Of a stretch of DNA of 64,000 nucleotides, positions 32,197-40,687 are shown one piece after another. The notes under the pieces are model-generated. The model did no database searches and had not been told where the DNA came from. It saw only the letters and a program-made list of their open reading frames with translations. The stretch spans positions 15,471-79,470 of the forward strand of contig JASFWK010000001.1 of the NCBI GenBank assembly GCA_050049355.1. The letters are read 5' to 3'. The stretch's first letter is position 1; the number at the start of each line of letters is the position of its first letter. The stretch comes from JASFWK01 sp050049355. Its GTDB lineage: Bacteria; Chloroflexota; Anaerolineae; B4-G1; DUEL01. The position numbers and the translations under genes were made by a program.

Positions 32197-33711
32197 CTAC
32201 GATGAGTTGCTTTTGCTCCAGGCCTGCAGCCAGAGCCCAAATGTGAACGTCCAGGGGGCCAGAAATGTGGTTCCGACAGCCATAAGGTTGATGCCTAGGA
32301 CATTGCCCCAGTTGGCAAGCCGGGGGATCCAGAACCAGACGAAGCCGTAGACGACGTAGGAGCCCATGACCGTGAGGCTGAAGAGGCCGGCCTGAGCAGG
32401 AGCGGTAGGGCGGGGGCGCAGAGCTGCCAGCGCTACAAGCCACGTGACGTACCAGGGCTGGAACCAAAGTGTGGCGAACAACAGGAGAAACAGCACGACA
32501 TCGTAGGCGTGGCGGAGTGTGCTGCTTGGGTTCCTCCAGGTCTTCTCGACCTGGAGTGCGTACCATATTCCTAGAGCTCCGAGTGCCGCCGACCGGGCCA
32601 CGTTCTGGGCAGTGACCTCCTGCAATCCGCCCAACTGAAGTCCTAGCTTCACGAGAGTTGGCAGCGAGTGGGTGAAAAGAGCGGAGCGTCCGCCGAGGTT
32701 CGTGAGCGCTGTCAGAGGGTCTGGCAGGGAGATGTAGGTCAAGCCGACCAGGACCAATGCTGCGGTCCCGCCACAGAAGAGCGTGACCCAGAACCGGCGG
32801 CTTGAATTCCTCATGCGGGCGGATGAAAGCAGGAAGAGAGGAAGAAGAGGGATGGTAGGGATCTTGGTCAGGAAAGAGAGTGTCAGCGCCGCGGCCATCA
32901 GGAGCGGGCGATCTAGATCCCAAAGGAAGATTCCCAGCAGTGCGAAGGCCATCATCGCCGCGTCATTGTGGCCATTGGCAGCGAACTCGTAGAGAACCAG
33001 CGGGTTCCATGCGAAGAAGAGAACTCCCGCCGGGGCGAAGTTCGAATCCCGCCGCCGCAGGATAGCGTGGATGAGCAAGGCCTGGGCGAGGTAGGCGGCG
33101 ATGGCGACCCCCTTGAAGCCCAGTAAGTTGAGCGAAAGGCTCTCTCTGCCCAGCGTTCCCACCACCAAGGCGCTGATCCAGGTCCAGAGGGGGCCGTAGT
33201 TGGAGGTTGAGTGGCGAAAGGCGGAATAGGGGGTAAAGGCGGAGCCGGTGAACTGGGCAGGAGGGGTGACCAGAGGATTGGCCCCGAAGTAGGCCAGTTC
33301 CTCTCCGTAGCTCACGTAGTCCACCACGTCCCCCGCGCCAACTGGATAGGTCAGGCTCAGCAGCAGCGCGAATGCCAGACCGGTGAGCAGGATCAGCGGC
33401 GTCAACCGCCGGTGAGGGTGTCGTCGACAGGTTCGGTAAGCCAGCGCATAGAGACCGAATAGGATCAAGAAAGTCAGAAGGAAGATCGCAGCGGGGAGTG
33501 GCTTGCGCTGGGCAATCTCCGGCAGGCTGATAGGGGCTTGAGCGACGTGGGCAAACATGTTATACGGCAGGACCAGCACGCTGACGTAAAGGACGAAGGA
33601 GAGGCAGAAGGCCAGGAAGACGATCGTGAAGGGGCGACCGCGAACCTCGGCAGGAGACTTCCGAGCTTCGGATTGCGAACCGAGGTTGCGGGAGCTCACT
33701 GTGTCAACCAC
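32197..33711 (-). CDS. Polytopic glycosyltransferase-like membrane protein (GT87/DUF2029-like), 504 aa
   Basis: Large membrane protein with 11-13 helices, resembling polyprenol-phosphate-sugar-dependent GT-C glycosyltransferases. An early acidic motif follows helix 3 (TYPVGAGDVVDYVSYGEELAYFGANPL), where GT-C enzymes have their catalytic Asp or Glu, and YGPLWTWISALV and AANGHNDAAMMAFALLGI match conserved blocks of this class. The GTG start at 33711 is two nt past the prenyl synthase stop; a second GTG at 33699 is possible. Being the last gene of an IPP isomerase / prenyl synthase operon fits use of a polyprenyl-phosphate sugar donor for lipid or wall glycosylation (inference). Confidence 0.8.
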   Translation of the reverse strand: MVDTVSSRNLGSQSEARKSPAEVRGRPFTIVFLAFCLSFVLYVSVLVLPYNMFAHVAQAPISLPEIAQRKPLPAAIFLLTFLILFGLYALAYRTCRRHPHRRLTPLILLTGLAFALLLSLTYPVGAGDVVDYVSYGEELAYFGANPLVTPPAQFTGSAFTPYSAFRHSTSNYGPLWTWISALVVGTLGRESLSLNLLGFKGVAIAAYLAQALLIHAILRRRDSNFAPAGVLFFAWNPLVLYEFAANGHNDAAMMAFALLGIFLWDLDRPLLMAAALTLSFLTKIPTIPLLPLFLLSSARMRNSSRRFWVTLFCGGTAALVLVGLTYISLPDPLTALTNLGGRSALFTHSLPTLVKLGLQLGGLQEVTAQNVARSAALGALGIWYALQVEKTWRNPSSTLRHAYDVVLFLLLFATLWFQPWYVTWLVALAALRPRPTAPAQAGLFSLTVMGSYVVYGFVWFWIPRLANWGNVLGINLMAVGTTFLAPWTFTFGLWLQAWSKSNSS

Positions 33712-33713
33712 CG

Positions 33714-34742
33714 TTATCGGGCCCGTCCCACCAACCCTAGAGCAAGATCGCGGAGGGTGTCGGCTGCGGACTTACCGCCATCGGCAGCGTCCAGCGCGGT
33801 CAGGGCGTGTCTGGTCTGAACTTGAGCCTCTTCCTGAGCCCACTCGCGGCCCCCTGCCTCTTCCAGCAGTTCGACCGCCTGTGCGATGTTGGCGGTGGAA
33901 AGGTCGGGCTGGGCCAGCAGCGCCTGCAGCGGCTTGCTCCGCTGCAGGCCGTAGATGATCGGCAGCGTCTTCTTTCGACGCCTGATATCCGACCCGGCGG
34001 GCTTCCCGGTCACCTCGGGGTCGCCCCAGATACCCAAGATGTCATCTTCGATCTGGAAGGCCAGCCCCACGTGGTGGCCGAAGTCGCGCAGATGTTCCCG
34101 TTGCACCGGCTCGCCGTTGGCGGCCATTGCCCCCAGCTCGCAAGAGGCTGCCAGGAGCGCAGCGGTCTTCCCCGCCACCATCTCTAGGTATTCCTGGATG
34201 GCGACGCTCTCTTGAGCTTCGAACCGAATGTCCAAGAACTGTCCTTGGGTCAGTCGCAGGCACGCTCGTCCGAAGACCTGCATAGCGGCGGCTACCGTCT
34301 CTGCTGGCAGGCCCCGATCGGCCAGGCGCAGAAGGGCCAGGTGGGCCAAAGCGTGTAGGGCGTCGCCGGCATTGAGGGCCTGCGGCATTGACCAGAGCGC
34401 CCAGACCGTCGGTCGACCCCGTCGGGTGGTGTCGCCATCTTCGATGTCGTCGTGGATAAGGGAGAAATTGTGCAGGAGTTCGACGGCCGCGGCGGCGGGC
34501 AGCGCCCGTTCCCAATCCCCGCCGCATAGCTCGCAGCAGAGCAAGCAGAATATCGGCCGAAGCCGCTTCCCGGTCGGCTCCTCGGAGGGCTGGAGTTGCT
34601 CATCGGCCCAGCCTAGATGGTAATGGAGATGACCATACAGCTGGCGAAAGGCTGGCGAAGGGGTGCTGACCACCTCCCGCATCTCCCTCTCCAGGGCAGG
34701 GAGGTAGCGCTCTTGGAGTGCCTGAGTCGTGGTGGGGTTCAC
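33714..34742 (-). CDS. Polyprenyl diphosphate synthase (FPP/GGPP synthase-like), 342 aa
   Basis: Condenses isopentenyl diphosphate with allylic diphosphates to a C15-C25 or longer prenyl diphosphate. The first Asp-rich motif [15 protein letters not shown] begins at Asp98, with the GKRLRP lysine/arginine block upstream (58-63). The second motif is [10 protein letters not shown] (Asp233-234), the DDxxG variant common in GGPP synthases of Actinobacteria and Chloroflexota, followed by [19 protein letters not shown] start at 34742 overlaps the idi stop (GTGA). Chain length cannot be read reliably; residues before the first motif ([12 protein letters not shown]) lack a bulky pair, which favours a longer product. 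Confidence 0.93.
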   Translation of the reverse strand: MNPTTTQALQERYLPALEREMREVVSTPSPAFRQLYGHLHYHLGWADEQLQPSEEPTGKRLRPIFCLLCCELCGGDWERALPAAAAVELLHNFSLIHDDIEDGDTTRRGRPTVWALWSMPQALNAGDALHALAHLALLRLADRGLPAETVAAAMQVFGRACLRLTQGQFLDIRFEAQESVAIQEYLEMVAGKTAALLAASCELGAMAANGEPVQREHLRDFGHHVGLAFQIEDDILGIWGDPEVTGKPAGSDIRRRKKTLPIIYGLQRSKPLQALLAQPDLSTANIAQAVELLEEAGGREWAQEEAQVQTRHALTALDAADGGKSAADTLRDLALGLVGRAR

Positions 34743-35770
34743 GATTCACCCTGCAGTGTACTCAGGAGGGTGGCTCTGGAGAGGGCAGGGACATCCTGCA
34801 CGCCGGCTGCGAACATCGCTGTGCGCAGCTGGGCGATTATTAGGGTGACGAGGTGAGAAACCGCCTCTGTGGACTCCGCGGCTGCTCTCAAGAAGGGGCC
34901 GGCGACGCCGCAGACAGTGGCTCCCAGAGCCACTGCCTTGGCGACCTGAACGCCATTGCGGATGCCCCCGCTGGCGACAAGCGGCAGGTCGGGCACGGCG
35001 CGGCGTACCTGCCGCACCGCCTCGGCGGTTGGAATGCCCCAGTTCCGAAAGGCAGCCGCGACCTCTCGCTGCAGGCTGCTCTGGGCTCGGTGCATCTCCA
35101 CCTGGCTCCACGACGTACCACCCGCCCCTGCCACGTCCAGTGCACTCACCCCTGCATTGGTCAGGCGGCGGGCTACGTCCGCCGAGAGACCCCACCCTAC
35201 CTCCTTCACCACCACCGGCACCTCCAGTGCTTGGCAGACCCCCTCAATCTTGCGCAGAAGATCGGAGAAATCGGTCTGGCCCTCTGGCTGAAGTGCCTCC
35301 TGCAGGGGGTTCAGGTGAAGGATAAGGCCATCTGCCTCCGCCATCTCCACCGCTCGGCGACAGTGCTCTACGGTGTAACCGTAGTTCAGCTGGATCGCAC
35401 CCAGATTGGCCAGGAGTAGGATGTCGGGGGCCAGATCTCGCACGCGATAGGTCGAGATCAGCGAGGAGTTCTCCAGCGCGGCTCGCAGGGAGCCCAGTCC
35501 CATCCCAATCTCGGCCTCCTGTGCGGCCTGAGCCAGGCGGCGGTTGATGGATCTCGCCTCGGCGGTCCCGCCAGTCATTGAGGAGATGAGAAGCGGGGCA
35601 GCGAGTTTCTTTTCTAGAAACTGGACTGAGGTGTCCACCGCCTGCATTGCGAATCCCGGGAGAGCGCAGTGGACGAACCGGTAATGTTCAAAGCCGGAGG
35701 TCACTCCATCGAAAGCGACATCTTCCTCAATGTTAATGCGAATGTGATCCGCCTTTCGATTCTGATGCAT
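34739..35770 (-). CDS. fni: Isopentenyl-diphosphate delta-isomerase, type 2 (FMN-dependent), 343 aa
   Basis: Interconverts IPP and DMAPP using FMN and NADPH, feeding the prenyl synthase encoded next. Family signatures: [14 protein letters not shown] at the N-terminus, [19 protein letters not shown], the catalytic [14 protein letters not shown] region with Gln and the metal-binding Glu, [20 protein letters not shown], and the FMN-phosphate loop [10 protein letters not shown]. Full length. Start ATG at 35770 (a GTG directly precedes it), with a GGGGAT ribosome site. Type 2 isomerases commonly accompany the mevalonate pathway, but no mevalonate genes are in the window. Its promoter is back-to-back with the acpP promoter. 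Confidence 0.94.
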   Translation of the reverse strand: MHQNRKADHIRINIEEDVAFDGVTSGFEHYRFVHCALPGFAMQAVDTSVQFLEKKLAAPLLISSMTGGTAEARSINRRLAQAAQEAEIGMGLGSLRAALENSSLISTYRVRDLAPDILLLANLGAIQLNYGYTVEHCRRAVEMAEADGLILHLNPLQEALQPEGQTDFSDLLRKIEGVCQALEVPVVVKEVGWGLSADVARRLTNAGVSALDVAGAGGTSWSQVEMHRAQSSLQREVAAAFRNWGIPTAEAVRQVRRAVPDLPLVASGGIRNGVQVAKAVALGATVCGVAGPFLRAAAESTEAVSHLVTLIIAQLRTAMFAAGVQDVPALSRATLLSTLQGES

Positions 35771-35817
35771 CACTATCCCCGTAACTTTCCTCTGCAGGCG
35801 GTGTTTTGAATAATGAC

Positions 35818-35846
35818 ATCATACCAGCGGGGGGGTGGTTTGTCAA
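35818..35846 (-). promoter_or_regulatory. Strong predicted promoter for the isoprenoid operon
   Basis: On the minus strand TTGACA (35841-35846), 17-bp spacer containing a C-run, TATGAT (35818-35823). Its -35 is four bases from the -35 of the divergent acpP promoter. Confidence 0.8.
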
Positions 35847-35850
35847 ACGC

Positions 35851-35879
35851 TTGACAACTCCCTCTCAGCGGATTACAAT
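35851..35879 (+). promoter_or_regulatory. Strong predicted promoter for acpP
   Basis: TTGACA (35851-35856), 17-bp spacer, TACAAT (35874-35879), 33 nt before the ATG. With the divergent promoter it forms the palindrome TGTCAA-ACGC-TTGACA at 35841-35856. Confidence 0.82.
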
Positions 35880-35912
35880 AGTAATTAGGATCCAAGCTCC
35901 AGGAGGTGCGAT

Positions 35913-36149
35913 ATGTTTGAACGCGTACAGGAGATCATCGTAGAACTACTTGGGGTGGACCCAGATGAGGTGACTGCGGAGTCCCGTTTCCGGGAGGATT
36001 TGGGGGCGGACTCGCTGGACCTGGTTGAGTTGGTCATGGCCTTCGAAGAGGAGTTCGGCGGGACTATCTCCGACGAGGAGGCACAGAGCATCAAGACCGT
36101 GGGCGACGCCGTGCGCTACATTCAGGAGCGGATGGTGGGGGGTACGTGA
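35913..36149 (+). CDS. acpP: Acyl carrier protein, 78 aa
   Basis: Carries acyl chains on a phosphopantetheine arm for fatty-acid or related synthesis. The attachment Ser34 lies in [11 protein letters not shown], the standard DSL motif, within a four-helix acidic protein of normal length ([44 protein letters not shown]). AGGAGGTGCG precedes the ATG. Unlike the usual fabD-fabG-acpP-fabF cluster, no fatty-acid enzyme lies beside it. The next plus-strand gene, 154 nt on, encodes an uncharacterised nucleotidyltransferase-like protein. Confidence 0.96.
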   Translation: MFERVQEIIVELLGVDPDEVTAESRFREDLGADSLDLVELVMAFEEEFGGTISDEEAQSIKTVGDAVRYIQERMVGGT

Positions 36150-36303
36150 TCTACCGTATCGGGAATTGTTGAAAGAGGGGTCACCGATGAAGAGATCGGT
36201 GGCCCTTAGCTTTACCTGGGTGCGTCGATTATGAGGGGCACCTTTGCCTCAGCGTTTCTTGGAGCGCTGGGGCTCCTTATTCTGAGAGGTAAGGAGGGAA
36301 GCG

Positions 36304-37644
36304 ATGGCGGCGGAAGAGAAGCACTTGGATGGGATGGCTGGTAAGGATGAGGTAGAGAGCATCATCCGCACGGCACGGATGCTGGGCGTCGAGGTAGACG
36401 AGACGGATGTGGCTCAATGGCTGACAGCTATGGCGGCAGCCCAGATAGGAGCAGAAGACTGGGCGGTGGTGGAGGAGATCGGGGTCTTCGGCCATCGAGT
36501 GACCCTGTTGGATTTCGACCCAGAGACGCTGGAGCGATACCGTCGTATTGCCGACGTCGTCCAGTTACCGGATCTGCCCAATGTGGAGACGGCGGTCAGC
36601 TTGGCCGGAAGTGCTGCCCAAGGACGTATCCAGCGCTATCCTGGCGATTGTGACTACTTCGAGCGGGTCAACATCAAAGCCCAGACTCGCGAGGAGGCGT
36701 GCAGTGTGCTTGCTAAGCTGATGCGGGATAAGGCGCTGGAGTGCTTCGAAGGGCCGAACTACCAGTTGATTGAGGTCAAGTTTGGCACCTGGCAGACAGA
36801 TGTGGTCAAGGATGGTGAGCGGATCGGCACTGGATCTCCCGTTTCGTGGGCGCCGGAAGAGGTGAAGGCGGGCGAGATGGTGGTGCTCCGCCCCGACGGA
36901 CAGTCCTGGACGGTCGACTGGGAGTATGGCTGCCTGGAGCCGGGCTGGTGCAAGATGGACTGGGTGATCGCTGAGCCGGAGCAGGGTCGGGTTGTGAATG
37001 CCAGCAACATGCTGGATGTGACGTGGGAGACGCCCGAGGGAGAGATTGTCCCCCTGGATGGTTTTCTTGATCCCTACTTTCAGGAGGTCTACCTGGAAGC
37101 CGAATCCGTGCCGGTCTTCGCCAAACTAGCCCGTCACATCTCGCCGCAGGCATTGACAGAGTATGTGCGGCAACTCAGCGGCGAGGTTCACAAGTATACC
37201 CACACGCACGTCAATTACGGCAAGGCGGCAAAGCGCATCTACAATATCTTCCGGCTGACGGGGCGGCACCGGGCGGCCGCGCTGATCCGCGAGATGTTTG
37301 ATGAGCCGGCAGCGCTTCTCTATCAGGTGTCGGCGCTCTTGGATACCGTTGACGATGCCAGCCAACCCGATTCTACACTTGATCGAAAAGCGATCGTGCG
37401 CCAGATCGACAAACTGGTTCGAGACGTGATCGCCTGCACCGAGGGACCCGAAGAGCAGGAGATTGTGATGGAGCTCCTGCGATTGCGGGATGATGTCACT
37501 GGATGGGAGGACCTGGAGGGAGGGTGGGACCGCGTCATCGCCGGTTCGCGGGCCAGGGTGGAGGAAATGGTCAATGCCTATTTCCAGGAGAAGCTGCTGG
37601 CCATCCAGGATGTCGTCGAATTCCTGGAGGAATTGGACGCCTAG
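36304..37644 (+). CDS. Nucleotidyltransferase-like protein of unknown function, 446 aa
   Basis: No named family recognised. At residues 101-119 it shows AGSAAQGRIQRYPGDCDYF, which fits the polymerase-beta-type nucleotidyltransferase signature hG[GS]-x(9-13)-DhD (Gly102, Ser103, Asp115, Asp117). A regular alpha/beta region follows to about 180, a beta-rich Trp-containing segment (VDWEYGCLEPGWCKMDWVIAEP), then a helical C-terminal half (HTHVNYGKAAKRIYNIFRLTGR, REMFDEPAALLYQVSALLDTV) ending in a coiled-coil-like helix. This could be an NTase plus helical domain as in poly(A)/CCA or antibiotic nucleotidyltransferases. ATG at 36304 has AAGGAGGGAAGCG. It shares a transcript direction with acpP and ends at a strong terminator. 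Confidence 0.75.
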   Translation: MAAEEKHLDGMAGKDEVESIIRTARMLGVEVDETDVAQWLTAMAAAQIGAEDWAVVEEIGVFGHRVTLLDFDPETLERYRRIADVVQLPDLPNVETAVSLAGSAAQGRIQRYPGDCDYFERVNIKAQTREEACSVLAKLMRDKALECFEGPNYQLIEVKFGTWQTDVVKDGERIGTGSPVSWAPEEVKAGEMVVLRPDGQSWTVDWEYGCLEPGWCKMDWVIAEPEQGRVVNASNMLDVTWETPEGEIVPLDGFLDPYFQEVYLEAESVPVFAKLARHISPQALTEYVRQLSGEVHKYTHTHVNYGKAAKRIYNIFRLTGRHRAAALIREMFDEPAALLYQVSALLDTVDDASQPDSTLDRKAIVRQIDKLVRDVIACTEGPEEQEIVMELLRLRDDVTGWEDLEGGWDRVIAGSRARVEEMVNAYFQEKLLAIQDVVEFLEELDA

Positions 37645-37690
37645 ATACATCAGGGAGAACGGACAGGGGCTGACGAACACGCTCGGACAG

Positions 37691-37716
37691 GAGGGTCTCT
37701 CTCAGGAGAGACCCTC
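37691..37716 (+). terminator. Rho-independent-like terminator after the 36304 gene
   Basis: Perfect 11-bp stem GAGGGTCTCTC / GAGAGACCCTC with a TCAG loop, followed by GATATTTGTCC. Placed 46 nt past the stop codon. Confidence 0.8.
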
Positions 37717-37816
37717 GATATTTGTCCAACGGGTGCCGTAGTGGTATTCTCTGTGGAAGGGGGATGGGCCCCTTTGGGCAAACCTTTCTTGCCATTGGAG
37801 CGGGAGGAGGTGAAGA

Positions 37817-38800
37817 ATGCTGACAGAGGGACTGCCGCGAGTTTCCATCGGTCACCTACCCACCTCGCTGGAGCCGCTGTCTCGGCTGACCGATCAGCTC
37901 GGTGGACCTCAGCTCTGGGTCAAGCGTGACGACCAGACCGGGTTGGCGACCGGTGGAAACAAGACCCGCAAGCTGGAGTTCCTGGTCGCCGAGGCCCTGG
38001 AGCGAGAGGCGGATACCCTCATAACCTGCGGTGCGGCCCAGTCCAACCACGCCCGTCAGACGGCGGCAGCAGCGGCCAAGTTCGGCCTCGACTGTGCCTT
38101 GGTTCTGCGGGGAAAGCAACCGCCGCAGAGCCAGGGGAATCTGCTCCTGGATCTGCTGCTGGGGGCACAGGTGGTCTGGGCTGGCGAGGAGCCCCTGGTG
38201 GCGTACATGGCGGAGGTCGCGAACCGGCTGCGAGCCGAAGGTCGGCACCCATACATCGTTCCCTACGGCGGCAGCAACCCCATTGGGGCCAGCGGCTACG
38301 TACACGGTATGGAGGAACTCCTGACCCAGTGCACCGAGCGAGATCTGCTCTTCGACCACATAGTGCTGGCCTCTTCCAGCGGAGGGACCCAGGCGGGGCT
38401 GGTGGTGGGAGCGCGCGCGCTGGGGTATGATGGGCGCATCCTGGGTGTCAGCGTGGACCTCGAGGCGGAGGCCCTGCGCCGCACTCTGGCTGACCTGGCG
38501 GCGGCGACGGCGGACCACTTGGGACTGAACGAGAACTTCGCGCCGGCAGACTTCGCTGTGGAGGATGGGTATCTGGGGGGCGGCTATGGTGTGATCGGGG
38601 ACCTGGAGAGGGGAGCCATACGGACTGTGGCCCGCACCGAGGGTCTCCTGCTCGATCCCGTCTACACCGGACGGGCTTTTGGCGGGCTGCTGGATCTGAT
38701 CCAAAGTGGGGGCTTTCGATCGATGGAGCGGGTGCTCTTCTGGCATACTGGAGGGACGCCGGGATTGTTTGCGCGTGCAGAGACGCTCGGGCCCGGTTGA
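37817..38800 (+). CDS. PLP-dependent D-cysteine desulfhydrase / ACC deaminase family enzyme, 327 aa
   Basis: Fold-type II PLP enzyme; family members convert D-cysteine to pyruvate, H2S and ammonia, or open 1-aminocyclopropane-carboxylate. The cofactor lysine is Lys49 in GGNKTRKLEFL; SNHARQTAAAAAKFGL, SSSGGTQAGLVVGA (phosphate-binding loop) and HTGGTPGLFA are the other hallmarks. Length and the opening LPRVSIGHLPTSLEPLSRLT fit DcyD-like enzymes better than true ACC deaminases, whose substrate residues cannot be checked by eye. ATG at 37817 follows GGGAGGAGGTG. Preceded by a terminator and followed by a gene on the other strand, so monocistronic. Confidence 0.9.
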   Translation: MLTEGLPRVSIGHLPTSLEPLSRLTDQLGGPQLWVKRDDQTGLATGGNKTRKLEFLVAEALEREADTLITCGAAQSNHARQTAAAAAKFGLDCALVLRGKQPPQSQGNLLLDLLLGAQVVWAGEEPLVAYMAEVANRLRAEGRHPYIVPYGGSNPIGASGYVHGMEELLTQCTERDLLFDHIVLASSSGGTQAGLVVGARALGYDGRILGVSVDLEAEALRRTLADLAAATADHLGLNENFAPADFAVEDGYLGGGYGVIGDLERGAIRTVARTEGLLLDPVYTGRAFGGLLDLIQSGGFRSMERVLFWHTGGTPGLFARAETLGPG

Positions 38801-38842
38801 GGGAGGGATGGCCTACTTCTCAGCGGCAGTTCCGCCTCGAAA

Positions 38843-39646
38843 TCATGTCTCTCCCCGTACCCGCCGCGCCCAGTCCTCCAGCACCAGCCGGGCATGGTCG
38901 AAGGCGATGCGGCCAGGCAGCTCGTTCGGTCCAAACCATCCCAGTTCGGCCGCGTCGTCTGCCGGCTGCTCCCGTCCGCCCACCACTTCGGCCAGGAAGT
39001 AGATGTTCAGCGTGGTGGCCAACTCATCCTGATAGACATAGCGGTCCATATAGAACCCGAAGAGGTCGACCAGTCGCACCTCCAGCCCCGTCTCCTCACG
39101 CATCTCACGGACTGCTCCTATCTTGGGGCTTTCTCCCTCCTCAAGGAAGCCGCCCGGTATGTCCCAGTATCCCTGGAAGGGCTCTTCACCTCGACGGACC
39201 AGGAGCAGCAGCCCGTCGCGCACTGCCAGCACGCCGCCGCAGGGCTTGGAAGCGCGGAAGTGGACCCGGCCGCACCGACTGCAGACCTGCCGGGGGTGAT
39301 CGTCGTCGGATGGCAGGACCGCCTCCAATATCCCTCCGCAGCGAGGGCAGAAGCGATCGCGTGAAGGTCCGCAGAAGGGAGCTCCCTGGAAGGCTCGGCC
39401 GGCCGCTGCCAGGAGTTCCTTCCTCGGGCGGGGGAGGCGCCGCAGGCGGGCCTCCGCGCGCTGCGCGCTGGAGCGATCGGGGAACCGCCAGGTTCCGAGG
39501 AACCACACCGGCCGCCGACCCGCCGTGTAGCGGCTGGCTCGGCCGGCGTTGTGTTCCCGAAGTCGCCGCTGGGGGTCCGTCGTGACGCCGGTGTAGACGG
39601 TGCTGTCAGCACAGCGGAGGAGGTAGAGGAACCACGGTTTGCTCAC
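38843..39646 (-). CDS. GIY-YIG nuclease domain fused to zinc ribbon and Nudix hydrolase, 267 aa
   Basis: Three modules in one chain. Residues 1-80 are a UPF0213-type GIY-YIG domain (PWFLYLLRCADSTVYTGVT, TDPQRRLREHN, YTAGRRPVWF). A zinc ribbon follows (CPRCGG..CSRCGRVHF, about 100-130) like that of NADH pyrophosphatase NudC. Residues about 140-265 form a Nudix domain with a perfect box G-x5-E-x7-REMxEETGL (GGFLEEGESPKIGAVREMREETGL region). The GTG at 39646 opens the nuclease domain; the longer frame to 39706 has no supporting ribosome site. The two enzymes usually exist separately. The joining region shows no stop or frameshift, so the fusion looks genuine unless an assembly error joined neighbours. 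Confidence 0.88.
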   Translation of the reverse strand: MSKPWFLYLLRCADSTVYTGVTTDPQRRLREHNAGRASRYTAGRRPVWFLGTWRFPDRSSAQRAEARLRRLPRPRKELLAAAGRAFQGAPFCGPSRDRFCPRCGGILEAVLPSDDDHPRQVCSRCGRVHFRASKPCGGVLAVRDGLLLLVRRGEEPFQGYWDIPGGFLEEGESPKIGAVREMREETGLEVRLVDLFGFYMDRYVYQDELATTLNIYFLAEVVGGREQPADDAAELGWFGPNELPGRIAFDHARLVLEDWARRVRGET

Positions 39647-39783
39647 GGGTCGAATGGTAGCATGAGCGTTGGGGGAGGTCAAGCTGGGGTATCCACTTCC
39701 ATGCAATGGCGCATCTCAACCGTCTTTCCTTGCCTCCTGGGTGCTTTCTACGTCTTGAGCTGCCGGACCAGAGCTCTCTTCGA

Positions 39784-39811
39784 TTGCGCGACAGGGAGGG
39801 GTGAGTATACT
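39784..39811 (+). promoter_or_regulatory. Possible promoter for thyX
   Basis: TTGCGC (39784-39789), 16-bp spacer, TATACT (39806-39811), with the ribosome site GGGGGGAGG and ATG about 20 nt downstream. Confidence 0.45.
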
Positions 39812-39830
39812 CGTCTTGAGGGGGGAGGCC

Positions 39831-40466
39831 ATGCACGTGGAGCTGATCGCTATCACTCGTTACCTGCGGGGCCAGGAGACGCCGGAGGAGCTGTTGGAGC
39901 ATGCCGGGCGCGTCTGTTACCGGAGTGAGGCGCGGGGGGATCCCGCTGCCTTTCTCCGTGCCCGCATTCGCGAGGGCCACGAGAGCATCATTGAACATGC
40001 CAGCGCGACGTTCGAGATCAGCGGCATTTCACGTGCGTGCTCCCATCAACTCGTCCGACACCGGTTGGCCTCCTACAGTCAGGAGAGCCAGCGCTACGTG
40101 GAGATGAATGATCCAGACTGGGTGATCCCCTCTGCCATCGTCGACGATCCCCAGGCGCAGGCGATCTGGGAGCAGTTTGCTGGACGGGTTCAGGCGGCCT
40201 ATCGGGCGCTGCGTGAGCGAGGGATGCGCAGGGAGGACGCCCGATTCGTGTTACCCAACGCCACTGCGACGCGCGTCGTGATGACGGCGAACTTCCGAGA
40301 ACTCCTGCACATCTTTCGTCTGCGCATCTCTCCCGCGGCACAGTGGGAGATCCGGGAAGTCGCCGTGCGCATGCTGGAGGCGGTCTATCCGCACGCGCCG
40401 GCGGTCTTCGGTGGTCTGAGAGATGATCTGCGGACGCGATATCCTGACTTCTTCCAGGGGGGCTAG
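39831..40466 (+). CDS. thyX: FAD-dependent thymidylate synthase ThyX, 211 aa
   Basis: Makes dTMP from dUMP using methylene-tetrahydrofolate and reduced flavin. The ThyX signature RHRLASYSQESQRY (RHRxxSxxxxSxRY) is intact, preceded by REGHESIIEHASATFEI and followed by DARFVLPNATATRVVMTANFRELLHIFRLR with the dUMP-binding Arg residues. Length is normal. ATG at 39831 lies directly after GGGGGGAGG; the longer frame to 39801 would overlap the predicted promoter. Organisms with ThyX generally lack ThyA and often a classical DHFR. Confidence 0.96.
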   Translation: MHVELIAITRYLRGQETPEELLEHAGRVCYRSEARGDPAAFLRARIREGHESIIEHASATFEISGISRACSHQLVRHRLASYSQESQRYVEMNDPDWVIPSAIVDDPQAQAIWEQFAGRVQAAYRALRERGMRREDARFVLPNATATRVVMTANFRELLHIFRLRISPAAQWEIREVAVRMLEAVYPHAPAVFGGLRDDLRTRYPDFFQGG

Positions 40467-40530
40467 CGCGCCGCTACGAGGGGCGTCTCTCTTCCCGAGC
40501 GCTGGCAACTGACATACTGACATGGGGGCG

Positions 40531-40559
40531 TTGACGGGGGCGCAGGTTTTTGCTATACT
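40531..40559 (+). promoter_or_regulatory. Strong predicted promoter for the REC-GAF-histidine kinase
   Basis: TTGACG (40531-40536), 17-bp spacer, TATACT (40554-40559); leader of about 120 nt to the ATG. Confidence 0.75.
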
Positions 40560-40687
40560 GAGTAACATCCCAGACAGACTGGGACAGAGGTTCCGATGTT
40601 CCAGCGGACTTGCAGCGTGTTGGGCGTTCTGCGGGACATACCTCTGGGGAATAGTGAGTCCTAACGCTGGCGCGGGAGGACGAGGGT

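Noticed and set aside
33040..33062. GTTCGAATCCC, a tRNA T-loop-like string
   Set aside because: It lies inside the coding sequence of the glycosyltransferase and no acceptor or anticodon arm can be folded around it.
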